From positions 1,677,501-1,741,500 of the forward strand of contig JBBDHG010000052.1 in the NCBI GenBank assembly GCA_037951165.1: a stretch of DNA of 64,000 bases, in the 5' to 3' direction. The notes beneath the pieces are model-generated. The model did no database searches. It saw nothing but the letters and a program-made list of their open reading frames with translations, and was not told where the DNA came from. Below are positions 30,292 through 41,891 of the stretch, in pieces. The stretch comes from Lophius americanus. Lineage: Eukaryota > Chordata > Actinopteri > Lophiiformes > Lophiidae. The translations under genes and the position numbers were made by a program. Every line of letters begins with the position of its first letter. The first letter of the stretch is position 1.

Positions 30292-32757
30292 ATGGACCCA
30301 GCGGACGCTCCACTGGACCATGATATTAACGAGTTGACCTACACCCTCATCTGCCTCCACGTGGAGTGGGTGAAGAGTCCTCAAGAGGAGGTACAGCAGG
30401 CCGCTCTCCGTATCGCTCGCCGGAAGGTCGCTGCCCAACCCTGGCTGTGGAATTTCCTGCCAGAGTGGATCAGGACCTTTGCTGAGAACCCGGACGCGCT
30501 GCCGGCCTGGTCTCGGCCCCGGCCTGTTGATTTTTCTCCTGCTCCAGCCCCTGTGATCGATAGCCATGCGGTTAGCCCTCTTTCGGCTGCGGCTCCGGAG
30601 TCCGCGGGCCTCCTACCCACTAACCCTCAGCCACCATCATCGCCTGTGGGAACCGGTAGGGTCCCAGTGGTTGAGGCTGATTGGGGCTCTCTTTTTGAGG
30701 GAACCCGGCTGGCCATAAGACCGGTTCCCAATAGGAGACGAAGCCGGCGCCGACCTTCACCGCTGCCCAGCTCTCTGTCCTCACCGCTGCCCAGCTCTCG
30801 GTCCTCACCGCTGCCCAGCTCTCGGTCCTCACCGCTGCCCAGCTCTCGGTCCTCACCGCTGCCCAGCTCTCCGTCCTCACCGCCCAGCGCTGTGGAGGAC
30901 CCGCTGCCCAGCGCCGTGGAGGACCCGCTGCCCAGCGCCGTGGAGGACCCGCTGCCCAGCGCCGTGGAGGACCCGCTGCCCAGCGCCGTGGAGGACCCGC
31001 TGCCTAGCGCCGTGGAGGACCCGCTGCCTAGCGCCGTGAAGGATCAGGATGGAGTGTCTGTGAATTTGGGGATCAACGCCTCCAAGGCTCCCGTCCCGAG
31101 CGTTTCCAAGCCTCTCGTGATCCCTCTCCCGGCTCCTCAGCCGCCTCCTCTCGTGATCCCTCTCCCGGCTCCTCAGCCGCCTCCTCTCGTGATCCCTCTC
31201 CCGGCTCCTCAGCCGCCTCCTCTCGTGATCCCTCTCCCGGCTCCTCAGCCGCCTCCTCTCGTGATCCCTCTCCCGGCTCCTCAGCCGCCTCCTCTCGTGA
31301 TCCCTCTCCCGGCTCCTCAGCCGCCTCCTCTCGTGATCCCTCTCCCGGCTCCTCAGCCGCCTCCTCTCGTGATCCCTCTCCCGGCTCCTCAGCCGCCTCC
31401 TCTCGTGATCCCTCTCCCGGCTCCTCAGCCGCCTCCTCTCGTGATCCCTCTCCCGGCTCCTCAGCCGCCTCCTCTCGTGATCCCTCTCCCGGCTCCTCAG
31501 CCGCCTCCTCTCGTGATCCCTCTCCCGGCTCTTCAGCCGCCTCCTCTCGTGATCCCTCTCCCGGCTCCTCAGCCGCCTCCTCCCGTGATCCCTCTCCCGA
31601 CTCCTCAGCCGCCTCCTCCCGTGATCCCTCTCCCGACTCCTCAGCCGCCTCCTCCCGTGATCCCTCTCCCGACTGCTACCGTGATCTCTCTCCCGACTGC
31701 TCCCGTGATCTCTCTCCCGACTGCTCCCGTGATCCCTCTCCCGACTGCTCCCGTGATCCCTCTCCCGACTGCTCCCGTGATCCCTCTCCCGACTGCTCCC
31801 GTGATCCCTCTCCCGACTTCTCCCGTGATCCCTCTCCCGACTGCTCCCGTGATCCCTCTCCCGACTGCTCCCGTGATCCCTCTCCCGACTGCTCCCGTGA
31901 TCCCTCTCCCGACTTCTCCCGTGATCCCTCTCCCGACTTCTCCCGTGATCCCTCTCCCGACTGCTCCCGTGATCCCTCTCCCGACTGCTCCCTTGATCCC
32001 TCTCCCGACTGCTCCCGTGATCCCTCTCCCGACTGCTCCCGTGATCCCTCTCCCGACTGCTCCCGTGATCCCTCTCCCGACTGCTCCCGTGATCCCTCTC
32101 CCGACTGCTCCCGTGATCCCTCTCCCGACTGCTCCCGTGATCCCTCTCCCGACTGCTCCCGTGATCCCTCTCCCGACTTCTCCCGTGATCCCTCTCCCGA
32201 CTTCTCCCGTGATCCCTCTCCCGACTGCTCCCGTGATCCCTCTCCCGACTGCTCCCGTGATCCCTCTCCCGACTGCTCCCGTGATCCCTCTCCCGACTGC
32301 TCCCGTGATCCCTCTCCCGACTGCTCCCGTGATCCCTCTCCCGACTGCTCCCGTGATCCCTCTCCCGACTGCTCCCGTGATCCCTCTCCCGACTGCTCCC
32401 GTGATCCCTCTCCCGACTGCTCCCGTGATCCCTCTCCCGACTCCTCCAGTGACGCCTCTCCCGGCTCCTCCAGTGACGCCTCTCCCGGCTCCTCCAGTGA
32501 CGCCTCTCCCGGCTCCTCCAGTGACGCCTCTCCCGGCTCCTCCAGTGACGCCTCTCCCGGCTCCTCCAGTGACGCCTCTCCCGGCTCCTCCAGTGACGCC
32601 TCTCCCGGCTCCTCCAGTGACGCCTCTCCCGGCTCCTCCAGTGACGCCTCTCCCGGCTCCTCCAGTGACGCCTCTCCCGGCTCCTCCAGTGACGCCTCTC
32701 CCGGCTCCTCCAGTGACGCCTCTCCCGGCTCCTCCAGTGACGCCTCTCCTCCCGTGA
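30292..32757 (+). CDS. Proline-rich tandem-repeat ORF of the LTR element, unit 2 (821 aa, shortened by frameshift)
   Basis: It is nearly identical to the unit 1 ORF through the head, the SPLPSSRS, PLPSAVED, LVIPLPAPQPPP, PVIPLPTA and PVTPLPAP blocks. Differences include a LIP for VIP unit and an extra VIS unit. At 32747-32753 it has one C fewer than unit 1, so the frame shifts and stops at TGA 32755-32757 just as the PVSPP array begins. The PVSPP/PVAPL block remains open in another frame from 32754 to 33125. Function unknown; see unit 1. Confidence 0.55.
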   Translation: MDPADAPLDHDINELTYTLICLHVEWVKSPQEEVQQAALRIARRKVAAQPWLWNFLPEWIRTFAENPDALPAWSRPRPVDFSPAPAPVIDSHAVSPLSAAAPESAGLLPTNPQPPSSPVGTGRVPVVEADWGSLFEGTRLAIRPVPNRRRSRRRPSPLPSSLSSPLPSSRSSPLPSSRSSPLPSSRSSPLPSSPSSPPSAVEDPLPSAVEDPLPSAVEDPLPSAVEDPLPSAVEDPLPSAVEDPLPSAVKDQDGVSVNLGINASKAPVPSVSKPLVIPLPAPQPPPLVIPLPAPQPPPLVIPLPAPQPPPLVIPLPAPQPPPLVIPLPAPQPPPLVIPLPAPQPPPLVIPLPAPQPPPLVIPLPAPQPPPLVIPLPAPQPPPLVIPLPAPQPPPLVIPLPAPQPPPLVIPLPALQPPPLVIPLPAPQPPPPVIPLPTPQPPPPVIPLPTPQPPPPVIPLPTATVISLPTAPVISLPTAPVIPLPTAPVIPLPTAPVIPLPTAPVIPLPTSPVIPLPTAPVIPLPTAPVIPLPTAPVIPLPTSPVIPLPTSPVIPLPTAPVIPLPTAPLIPLPTAPVIPLPTAPVIPLPTAPVIPLPTAPVIPLPTAPVIPLPTAPVIPLPTAPVIPLPTSPVIPLPTSPVIPLPTAPVIPLPTAPVIPLPTAPVIPLPTAPVIPLPTAPVIPLPTAPVIPLPTAPVIPLPTAPVIPLPTAPVIPLPTPPVTPLPAPPVTPLPAPPVTPLPAPPVTPLPAPPVTPLPAPPVTPLPAPPVTPLPAPPVTPLPAPPVTPLPAPPVTPLPAPPVTPLPAPPVTPLPAPPVTPLLP

Positions 32758-33125
32758 GTCCTCCTCCCGTGAGTCCTCCTCCCGTGAGTCCTCCTCCCGT
32801 GAGTCCTCCTCCCGTGAGTCCTCCTCCCGTGAGTCCTCCTCCCGTGAGTCCTCCTCCCGTGAGTCCTCCTCCCGTGAGTCCTCCTCCCGTGAGTCCTCCT
32901 CCCGTGAGTCCTCCTCCCGTGAGTCCTCCTCCCGTGGCTCCTCCTCCCGTGGCTCCTCTTCCCGTGGCTCCTCTTCCCGTGGCTCCTCTTCCCGTGGCTC
33001 CTCTTCCCGTGGCTCCTCTTCCCGTGGCTCCTCTTCCCGTGGCTCCTCTTCCCGTGGCTCCTCTTCCCGTGGCTCCTCTTCCCGTGGCCCCGGCTTCGCC
33101 TCAACGGGCGACCTCCTCCTCGTGA
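32754..33125 (+). CDS. Detached PVSPP/PVAPL repeat block of unit 2 (124 codons)
   Basis: PVSPP about x12 then PVAPP x2 and PVAPL repeats, ending PASPQRATSSS. This is the C-terminal part of the unit 1 protein, separated by the one-base difference at 32747-32753. It overlaps the end of the upstream frame by 4 bases (GTGA), so re-initiation or frameshifting is conceivable but unsupported; it is most simply a broken end. Confidence 0.35.
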   Translation: MSPPPVSPPPVSPPPVSPPPVSPPPVSPPPVSPPPVSPPPVSPPPVSPPPVSPPPVSPPPVAPPPVAPLPVAPLPVAPLPVAPLPVAPLPVAPLPVAPLPVAPLPVAPLPVAPASPQRATSSS

Positions 33126-33585
33126 CCGGCTTCGCCTCAACGGGCGACCTCCTCCTCGTGACCGGCTTCGCCTCAACGGGCGACCTCCTCCTCGTGACCG
33201 GCTTCGCCTCAACGGGCGACCTCCTCCTCGTGACCGGCTTCGCCTCAACGGGCGACCTCCTCCTCGTGACCGGCTTCGCCTCAACGGGCGACCTCCTCCT
33301 CGTGACCGGCTTCGCCTCCACGGGCGACCTCCTCCTCGTGACCGGGTTCGCCTCCACGGGCGACCTCCTCCTCGTGACCGGGTTCGCCTCCACGGGCGAC
33401 CTCCTCCTCGTGACCGGGTTCGCCTCCACGGGCGACCTCCTCCTCGTGACCGGCTTCGCCTCCACGGGCGACCGCCTCCTCGTGACCGGCTTCGCCTCAA
33501 CGGGCGACCTCCTCCTCGTGACCGGGTTCGCCTCAACGGGCGACCGCCTCCTCCTCCTCGTGACCGGGTTCGCCTCCACGGGCGC
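33092..33585 (+). repeat. 36-bp array at the 3' side of internal region 2
   Basis: Counterpart of 29197-29690 with the same unit and the same order of variants. The following non-repetitive stretch contains the 12-bp-arm hairpin 33597-33622 and the polypurine tract 33795-33803. Confidence 0.85.
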
Positions 33586-33806
33586 CCGCCGCCTCGAACA
33601 CCAGAGTGGTCACTCTGGTGTTGCCTGGTTCCGTCCCTGCCTTCAGGTCGTCCACCGGACGGTATAAGTTTGCTGGACTAGGCTGGTTGAATTTATTTTT
33701 GTTGTTTTGACCCTCCTCCAGACCCCCTCCTCCCACCCTGGTTGAGTTAAAGTTTTTGGATTTGGACAGTTGGTACGTCTGGTATCCGTCCCTTGAGGGG
33801 GGGCTC

Positions 33807-34170
33807 TGTCACGCCTCTGGGCTCTGTCACGCCTCTGTGTTCCTTTCTCCCTCTGTCTCTTTCTCCCTCTGTGTCTGTCTGTGATTGGTGATCATGCTCA
33901 CCTGTGTTCCTCTCCAGCTGTGTCTCATTGTCTCGTTATCTGTGTATAAAGGCTGTCCTTCCCTTCCCTCCTGTGCCAGTTCGTTGCATGATGTCCTTGT
34001 GTCGTCACGTGTTCCAACCCCTCCCAGTGTACGGTAAAGTTACCTCCAGTTATTTCTGTTCCTGTAATTTCCTCGTGTCTTGGAGAGAAATAAATATATT
34101 TGATACCAGCCATACATTCCATGCGTCTGCATTTGGGTCCTGGAAAAACCCCACAGAAGTGTGTTTAACA
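33807..34170 (+). repeat. LTR 3 (right)
   Basis: 364 bp and matching LTR 1 and LTR 2. It is followed immediately by CAGCT (34171-34175), the right copy of the target duplication seen before LTR 1. Confidence 0.93.
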
Positions 34171-34409
34171 CAGCTTTGCAAAATTTGCAATGCAGAAGTA
34201 CTTTTTCATCATAGTAAGTTTACAGAAACAGGCATAAAGATACACAGTCAAAGGACAGAGGGATATATAAAGTTACATTATGAAAGGAAAACAAAGTTGA
34301 GTTACAGACATATCTATCTTAGGGTGTTAATTTTAAGCGACACCATGCAGTGCTGTTAAAATTCAGGAACCCCTCCTGGTTTCATACATATTTGTGTGTA
34401 TCTCACAGT

Positions 34410-34765
34410 AAATTCAGTTGCATCCTTATATCAAATTACCATATAAAAAAGGCAACACACAGAAATTGAATGTTTATTTTATTTAATAAGGTAATAGATT
34501 ATCCAATACCTAAATCACCTGCATGAAAAGTTATTCACTTCCTGAACTTTAAAGCTACTTCTGCAAACGTTAGCAGTAAGAAGTGTAACTAAACACTTGT
34601 GATAACTGGAGTCTGACATCACTGTGGTGTATCTGTTGCCCACTCCTCTTTATGGAACTGCTTTAGTGCAGCCACATTGGCGGGTTTGTGAGCACAATGA
34701 GAGCTTTTCATAGCATCGCAATAGGGTTCAGTTACAAACTTTGAGATCATTCCAAAACTACACAT
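34410..34765 (-). pseudogene. Tc1-like transposase C-terminal relic
   Basis: The - strand at about 34760-34600 encodes KSSHCAHKPANVAALKQFHK then EEWATDTPQ, the decayed C-terminal region of a Tc1-like transposase. The region carrying the final catalytic Glu is eroded. The lower part (34410-34550) looks like the element's 3' non-coding sequence. It is a different Tc1 subfamily from the relics at 4 and 50 kb. Confidence 0.65.
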
Positions 34766-36329
34766 TTCCATGCGGTTAGGATATTAGGTGCGGAAGCAGA
34801 TTTAATAGGATCCTTCATATTCTGATTGTGTTCAGAATCTGATGGATCCCTCTTTTTCAACTGTCTCATGTAAACTTTATTTATTAGCAAGTACTGTTGA
34901 TAAAAAGCCACTACTTTAGTCACTAAACTAGAAAAAAGAAGAATAAAGTGTGAATCTATAATAAAACATAGCTCCTTGGCCAGTACCCCACTAATAAATA
35001 TAATTATCAATAATTCCCCAAAGAGAGCAAAATAATCAAGGCGGGCAAAAACATTATCTGATCGGTGGGGGTAATAAGATTGTTATGGCACAGACATTTT
35101 AAGAAAGTGTAAAAAGATTCAAGGGAAAAAGCCCTCTCTGTATCTGCACCCAAAGGTAAGGGTTTACCACCACGACCTGACTATCCTCATCAAACAACAA
35201 ACAACCATAAATTAGAGATTTGGTAATATGGACTAATACTCGGTCTCCATTACCAAACATTTATTCCGATTAGCGATTCTTTGCATTTGCCTTATTTCTG
35301 GAGTATTGAGTATTCATGTATTCTCACTTGTGAAAGCATGTTGGAAAACATGTTTGAATGATTGGTGTAAAATAGCTTGAAAAAATTCCCATCATCAAAT
35401 TGAAGGACTTTTATTTTAACGTTATACCTCTTTACCGTTTCCATTTTATATAAGTGCTGGAGCACTTACAGCAAATTGCTTAAACCCTCTTATAGATCAT
35501 TACATTATGGTGCAGAAATCCCTTTAGTGTAAAAACATGTAATTTCAAAATGGAATGTCATGACCACCTTTGCAAATGGATCATGGTTATAGTTTTACGG
35601 TGGAGGATAACCTTCAATTCTCAATATGTTTGTGCATTATTTGCTAAACCAGTTAGAGGGAACTCTTAGCATTTAAGAGCTTAATCGACAAAACATAAAT
35701 TCAATTAAAGAATACAAGAGCCGCCAATCGAAACTGTCGAAGCCGGAGGTGTGAGGGAGATATAAAGGACGGGAAAACACAGGCCAGGAAGGTCTTTGTT
35801 TGTACTTACTTTCTGTAACGGCTACTCCAAACACAAATCTCACTGTGAATGTTAGTCTTTGGGCGGGTCGATTTTTCAGATGATTGGCTCCCGGATGTTC
35901 TGCTTTTTGTCTCATTTGGTCTCATTAAAATAAATATCTCACCCTCAGCAAATGGAAAGACTTTTACTCACTTTAATTTCAAGCTGTCCTTTATAACCAT
36001 TTACACCACATGTGGGCAAGAAGAGCGGGGAGTGCAACCATTTAAATTTTGAGGTATGCTGGAACACCTTTTGCTTAATTACAGGTAATCCTCAGTGTGT
36101 ATAGCTCAAGTATGCCCCCTCATTGCTGACACCCTGACATCTATCTATCTACATATTTATCTATCTATAAATCTAATAAATGCTATAGATAACGTTAAAA
36201 TGTATTTTCAATCAGCTCCATTGGCCCTATTGGCCCATTATTTCCTACGTGGTTAATTCTTATGATTTATTTATGTTATGTGATAATTAGTTAATTAGAA
36301 AGTCTTTGGAGGTCAAACTCTTGTGATTG
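34766..36329. other. Intergenic sequence, nothing recognised
   Basis: AT-rich with no supported ORF. A short TCTA-type simple repeat lies near 36140-36175. Opposed short frames at 35673-36052 have no domain. Confidence 0.4.
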
Positions 36330-37465
36330 AACAGTATCTGCCCTGAGCAGCGGCAAGGAAAACCCCCCCTTTTGACTCTAGATACTGGTGGTGGCGGCGG
36401 ATGACTGTGCTGAGACTGATGAATATTCATGCTGATCAATGTAGAAGGACTGGGCAGAGATGGACCCTTCCAAAGTGGAGCAGAATTTGGAGAATATGAG
36501 GTAGGCATGGTCTCTCATAGTACAGCCCCTTACCCCCCACAGGTGGGTTCCCTTTACTCAGCCTCAGCCCTTAATTCAACGGAGAGTTTAGAGGACAGTT
36601 CTATGAAGGCTATTATTCATATGGCCAAAGCTTGACTGCAACTAGTTCTGCCTCAATTGTAGCTGTCCCCTGGTGAGCACTTTTCACAGGTATGGTCCAG
36701 CCCCTGCCACTTTGATGTGCCTCTCTCAAAGGATTACCTAAGGGAACTACAGGCACGTTGGAGAGATTTTAGAGCACCCTCTTGTGCGACATCTGATGGT
36801 GGGGCCTTGGCGGCCAGTAAAGTTTGGACTTGGCCGAATGTCATCACAGGGATCACTTTATGGCCAAATACTGCTTTCCTGCCCAAGGTCCTGTCGAGAT
36901 TGCACCAAAGTCAACCTATCCAGCTGGCAATGTTTAACCTGCCATCATAAACCTTCCAGCTGGCCTCACACTGTTATATGTAGTTAGGTGCCACTCCACA
37001 AGGAGCATCCACATCATGGGCAACTTTGAAAGGGGTGCCCCAGGAGGACTTATGTGCCGCAGGCTCATGGGCTTTGCAAAACTCCTTCTCCAGGTTTTAA
37101 AGAGTGAACGTTACCACTCCCCATCTACTGGACAGGATCCTCTTACCAAGTTCTCCTGCTTGCGCTCACTGAAGTAAGTACTTGGATTCCTCGTGACTCT
37201 GTTGGTATAAGTCATCAAGGGGCTTGAAGAACCACCCCTGGAGGTCAGTAAGGATGAAATAGAATGAATATTAGGCATACAACTATGGTTCTATGAATCT
37301 TGAATGATCGAAGATATACTCTGTCCATGATCATCACGGGTCACAAGTGATTTTCTTGGTATAACTACTCGACTTGCGCATGCTCGAGATGGATATATCA
37401 GGTGCTTGAAGAACCACCTCTGGCGGTCATCCAGGATTCATAGAACTGTAATTACGTGCTTAACT
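36330..37465. repeat. Unclassified retroelement-like debris
   Basis: Its start (GAGCAGCGGCAAGGAAAACC, ACTGGTGGTGGCGGCGGATG, GCTGAGACTGATGAAT) recurs in diverged form at 38705-38785. Near its end GCTTGAAGAACCACC(C/T)CTGG occurs at 37224 and 37401, and ATTCATAGAACTGTAATTAC near 37437 is an imperfect inverted copy of sequence near 37270-37300. The class (LTR or tyrosine-recombinase retroelement) is uncertain and no ORF survives. Confidence 0.45.
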
Positions 37466-38704
37466 TTTGTTTTATATTGCACGGCTTGACTGTTTATTGA
37501 AAACCGGGGCGGTGACAACATGCCAACATCACCAGTGCTGTCACAGCAACAGACTAGAAGGGAAGGGAGAGAAAGGAAATGCAGAGGCAGGAGAGAAACC
37601 CCTCAAGAGGAAGACATCTTACTGTAAAAAATACAGGACTTTAAAGGAGTCTTTAAATATACCATTGATGAAGTTGGTGCTCCTTCATCGTCTTATAAAT
37701 TAAGAAACTTGAGAAACTTTATAAACAAAATAAAAAATTTCAAATGCAGTAATTGAAAAGCCTATCTCTGAAGAATGTGTCTTTAATTTATCATTGGCTC
37801 CTGGTATCACTGGGTGTGCTTTATCTTTGACAGAGAAGGTGTATGAGGAATGGTCCTGCTCCAGACACAATATCAAAGCAGGCTGTCATCTGTGTGATAG
37901 TGCTGTGCCAGGGCACTTACATAATTCAGGAAGGACACGACTGTAAAGAATCCTGCTGTGCAAACTGTGTTAAATCACTCAAATATGGAACAACATAATA
38001 GGAAGAGGCCAAAAGAAAGACAAGAAAAAGGAGGCCTTAAATTCACTTATTGCCGCTCTAGCCCTTGCCATGGTAACCATGATAATGTTGTCATTGTGGG
38101 GCTTTTTTTTTAACGAAAACCTGGACAAGAAAAATATGACTAATGACTATGCCCAATAAAAGACAATTTGTTTCAGGAAACAACTCAGGTCTTTGATTCT
38201 GTTTCAGATCCCCTCTCACAGCATTTATAGAGCTCTGTCTTACAAAAGGAAATTCTTGGTTTACTGTTTTCTTTTGTTAAGCTATGGAAGCCGTCATACT
38301 TGCTGCTGTCAGGAATTGGTAAGGTACCGGCCATGGAACAAGCCATCACATTGTGGGATTAATTTAGATCATTACAGTCTCACAATGGACTGTTCAGACG
38401 TCACTTTCTGCTCATGGAAACAACAGAAAAAGAGCTGCAGCTGCAGTTCTCCTATCAAGAGAGGGCACCACGCTCTTGTTGAAGTTTACTCCATTACAGA
38501 TTTATTTAGAAAAGGAAGTAAATTGCATCAAGTGATCAGTCGAAAAGTGGAACCTCAGCTATCTATGTAGAGGTTTTCAAATTTTAAAAATGTTACTACA
38601 TTTTATTCAGGGAAGACAAGTTGTCAAATAGAGGATTGATTTATTACAACAGCAGATGTGTGATAATGAGTCTATTAGGGGAGTCTGAAATGAAAGGGTC
38701 TCTG
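37466..38704. other. Intergenic sequence, no gene supported
   Basis: Short frames at 37467-37703 and 38193-38570 (+) have no recognisable domain and no splice or start context that convinces me. Confidence 0.4.
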
Positions 38705-38900
38705 CCTGAGCAGCTGCATTGAAAATCCCCCTTCTGAAGTCTGGAAACTGGTGGTGGCACTGCTGAGACTGATGAATGAGGAAACTAATGGATGCTCTAG
38801 AACTACGTTGGTATGGGGAATTTGTGGGCGTGCAAACCAGCAGCATGCAAGAACTAGAGCTGGGCCCTGGGCCTGGTGAGGCAGAAGGGGTGCGAAGGTA
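38705..38900. repeat. Second copy of the 36.3-kb repeat start
   Basis: GAGCAGCTGCATTGAAAATC, TCTGGAAACTGGTGGTGGCA and CTGCTGAGACTGATGAATGA follow the same order as at 36340-36425. Confidence 0.5.
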
Positions 38901-38969
38901 AGGTTGTGTGGAAGAGCTACTGTAGCATAAATTCCTGAAACTTTTAAAGTTCTGATGTACTATTTGCAA

Positions 38970-39022
38970 CTCATCTTGGCATCAGATACCACAACACACT
39001 TTCAAAGGCAGAATGGGATCCT
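38970..39022 (+). repeat. Short Tc1-like transposase fragment
   Basis: CTTGGCATCAGATACCACAA, CACACTTTCAAAGGCAG corresponds to a segment near the 3' end of the coding region of common fish Tc1 elements. Only about 50 bases are left. Confidence 0.45.
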
Positions 39023-39204
39023 TCACAATATTAGCCACATTGTTATCGGATCCGTTTAATTTGAGAGGCTCCTTACATAACATCGCTTTGCGATAAACTT
39101 TGTTAAAGTTTGGCGATTTTGTCATGCGTTACTTTGCTGGTTTGAAAACTAAAACTTTTGTAAACAGGTTATCTTTGAAAACACCAGTTACCATAGCTGC
39201 TTTC

Positions 39205-39740
39205 AAAATACAATTTTTCTAACAATGGTGACAAAACCATGCCCTACTTGGCTTTTGAACTGTAAGTCGCACAGAAGCAGAACACCACAAAAAAAAAAAC
39301 CTTTACTTATGCTCTTGCTCCAAAAGCCAGGGTATATGCCCGAAAAGTCCCCAATCCCCTGCGTTGTTAAAGCAAAGCCCTCAATGAGCTCAAATTTCGA
39401 GTTATGTTCACAGTATTTTTAGTAAGAAAATAAAAGCTCCCTGAAATGAGTGAAATATGAACTATCAATTTACTATATGATATAAACAAGTCAGGAAGCC
39501 TTCAGTCAATTCATATGCACCAAATTTAGTGCATATTGGACACCTCTCGTGTCAGAAATATACAACTGATCTCTCCCAAAATCAATCCATTCTTCCCCTC
39601 ACTAATTCCTATATGGGTCCATTTTTTAAAAATGATCCATGATATGGTTCATGAATTCCTATTAACATGAAGGATCTGCGGCGGACGCCGCGGTGATGGC
39701 AATTCCATAACATCCCCAAATTTTTCTGAAAAATACATAA
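39205..39740 (+). repeat. Unclassified interspersed repeat, family X copy
   Basis: Family landmarks in order: GGGTATATGCCCGAAAAGTC, CAATGAGCTCAAATTTCGAG, AAAGCTCCCTGAAATGAGTG, CATATGCACCAAATTTAGTG, AAAATGATCCATGATATGG and AAGGATCTGCGGCGGACGCC. Confidence 0.7.
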
Positions 39741-40259
39741 GGTAGACTATGTTGTTTGCCTTGTGCATGAGGATTATTTTCACAAAATTGTCATATGGAC
39801 TTTTTTACAATGCAAAGAGAAACTTTCTCTCCTTTAAGCCAAACTGTTGTCATTAGTTGTTATTTTGCGTGAAAAAAATTATGATTTAAATTGACTTAAA
39901 TTAAGATTTAGTCAAGAACATATCTTTACCAGGGAGCAGATCCGGCAGTCACTGATCACAAATTCATCTACCAAACAAGGAAAATGCCATTTAAGACTAC
40001 TCTGACAACGGATCACTTCAGAAAAGGAACAAGACGGATCAGCCACAGAAAAGCTGAGAGATGAAAAGCTGCGTACCATCAACCTCTCAAGGATGTAACC
40101 TACTCCTTCCACTACACCCTGCTGTTTGCAGACTTGTGCTGTGTGTAGCATGAAATTAGATCACAGAATGATGGAAGCACAGTGATTATTCTGTAATTTA
40201 TTTCTTAAAATATCAAGATCGTGCTTGCTGCTATTAGAACACTGTGACCTGACTGCATT

Positions 40260-41860
40260 ATAAAGTTGCAGTCTAAAAAAACAGACAGAGCTGAAATCTT
40301 CAGGTTCATAATATAAAGAGAATGGCAGGAGTGTCCTGATGCAATTTTGCCAAAAACCTTAGATAGTGTGTCAAAGATATTTGACCAGTATTTGCTTAAA
40401 GAGGGGCAAAGCCTGAATGTGTGTATATACTTTGACGGGTTTTATTGACACCGATTGCAAGAAGAGGACTCTGTCCCGAACATTTTTGTGAGTCAGGCTC
40501 TAGTGTAATGTGTACGGTGTAGAATCTTGCACTGAATAAAACTGTGTCAGCACAGATACAGATAGAGGATTTATGTACCCAAATTAAGATCTCATCTCAC
40601 GGGTCTTGTGGGATTACCTCGTCCAGGTCTTTTTCCCAGATAATTTTAATAGTGTTCAAAGAGTCTGGGCAAAGGCCACAAATGATATTATAAATAAAAT
40701 AAAATAAAAGGTTGCAGAAGGGTGTCAAAGAGTTTTCAGGAAGTGTTGGGGAACAAGGGAATATACTATGGACAAAACTATGACTTGAAGATATCTAAAG
40801 AATTGCCCTTAAGGAAGGGAAAACTTCTTGACTGATTGTTGAAAAGAGGAAGAAACAGAGTCAATATACAGATGCTCCACGGTTGTTTTTCCCAACTTGT
40901 CCACATGGAAAAGAAACCGTCAAAGAGGGGGGAAACTGGGGTTGGTTGCTAATGGAGCCTTCGTAAGGAATGATTGCAGACAAAAATAACGTCTAAACCG
41001 GGCCCAGATTTTCAGACAGGATGCAACAACTGCATTCTTTGTGTAGGTAGTTGTGGCGGTGGCAAGAGAAGAATTAAGTAAGTCCTTCATTGAGGCCCAA
41101 TAAGTAGATTTTACTTTAATTAACCAAATTGGAGGAGTGTCATGGTCCTCATATTGGAGCCATTATTTCATATTCCTAATATTTGTCGCCTAATAATGCA
41201 ATTACATTTTTGGTAATGCCCTCCTACCTTATGTCTTAGGTTTCTGTACTAACTGTTGTCGCAATCTAGGTTGTTTTTTTTCCAAATAAATTAGAGAATG
41301 AGACAATGTAACTCACGGAAAAAACGGAGGGAGAAACATTGGGACACATTGAAATAAATAGGAGAATTGTGGAAAGATATTCATTTTAATTGAATTCATC
41401 CTGGCAGCAACAGACAAATTAAGTAACATCGTTCAAAGTCTCTATAAATGTTTGCTAATAACGAAGCAAAATTTGTCTCATAAATTTTTAGGTCTATCTT
41501 CCACATATACACAGAGGTAGACAAAACTTGAGTTTTAGCGATTTTAAATGATCAGTTCGGTACTAGATGAACCCCGTCAGCCTCGATATTAAATAATATC
41601 TGACTTTTATTGAGGTTTAACTTATAGCCAGAAATCCTCCCAAATGCCTCTAATATTGAGAGAGCTATTGGTATGGAACGGGTCAAGTCAGAGACAAATT
41701 ATAAAAGATCATCAGCGTAGAGAAACTCTCAATTCTGAGCTATTGCTATTGATACCCTGCCTAGCTTCCCCAACCCTAAGAATGAAACAATACCCCCCTT
41801 TACAGTATCCCCCCAAACGGAATACTTACCAGAATATTATTTTTATTATTCTGGAAAACC

Positions 41861-41891
<31 letters not shown>

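Larger units (their letters stand above)
25977..34170 (+). mobile_element. Non-autonomous Tf1/sushi-type LTR retrotransposon, tandem form LTR-internal-LTR-internal-LTR
   Basis: Three LTRs of 364 bp lie at 25977-26340, 29912-30275 and 33807-34170, each starting TGTCACGCC and ending GTTTAACA. CAGCT flanks the whole block at 25972-25976 and 34171-34175, a 5-bp target duplication as in Ty3/gypsy elements. The two repeat units (LTR plus internal) are 3935 and 3895 bp. Each internal region has an 11-base priming site, a MDPAD-starting ORF made mostly of tandem proline-rich repeats, a 12-bp-arm hairpin and a G-rich polypurine tract before the next LTR. No protease, reverse transcriptase, RNase H, integrase or chromodomain frame exists, so mobilisation would need a relative's enzymes. 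Variant repeat units occur in the same order in both internals, which indicates duplication of one element (for example unequal LTR recombination after one insertion), or an assembly artefact, rather than two insertions. Confidence 0.92.
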
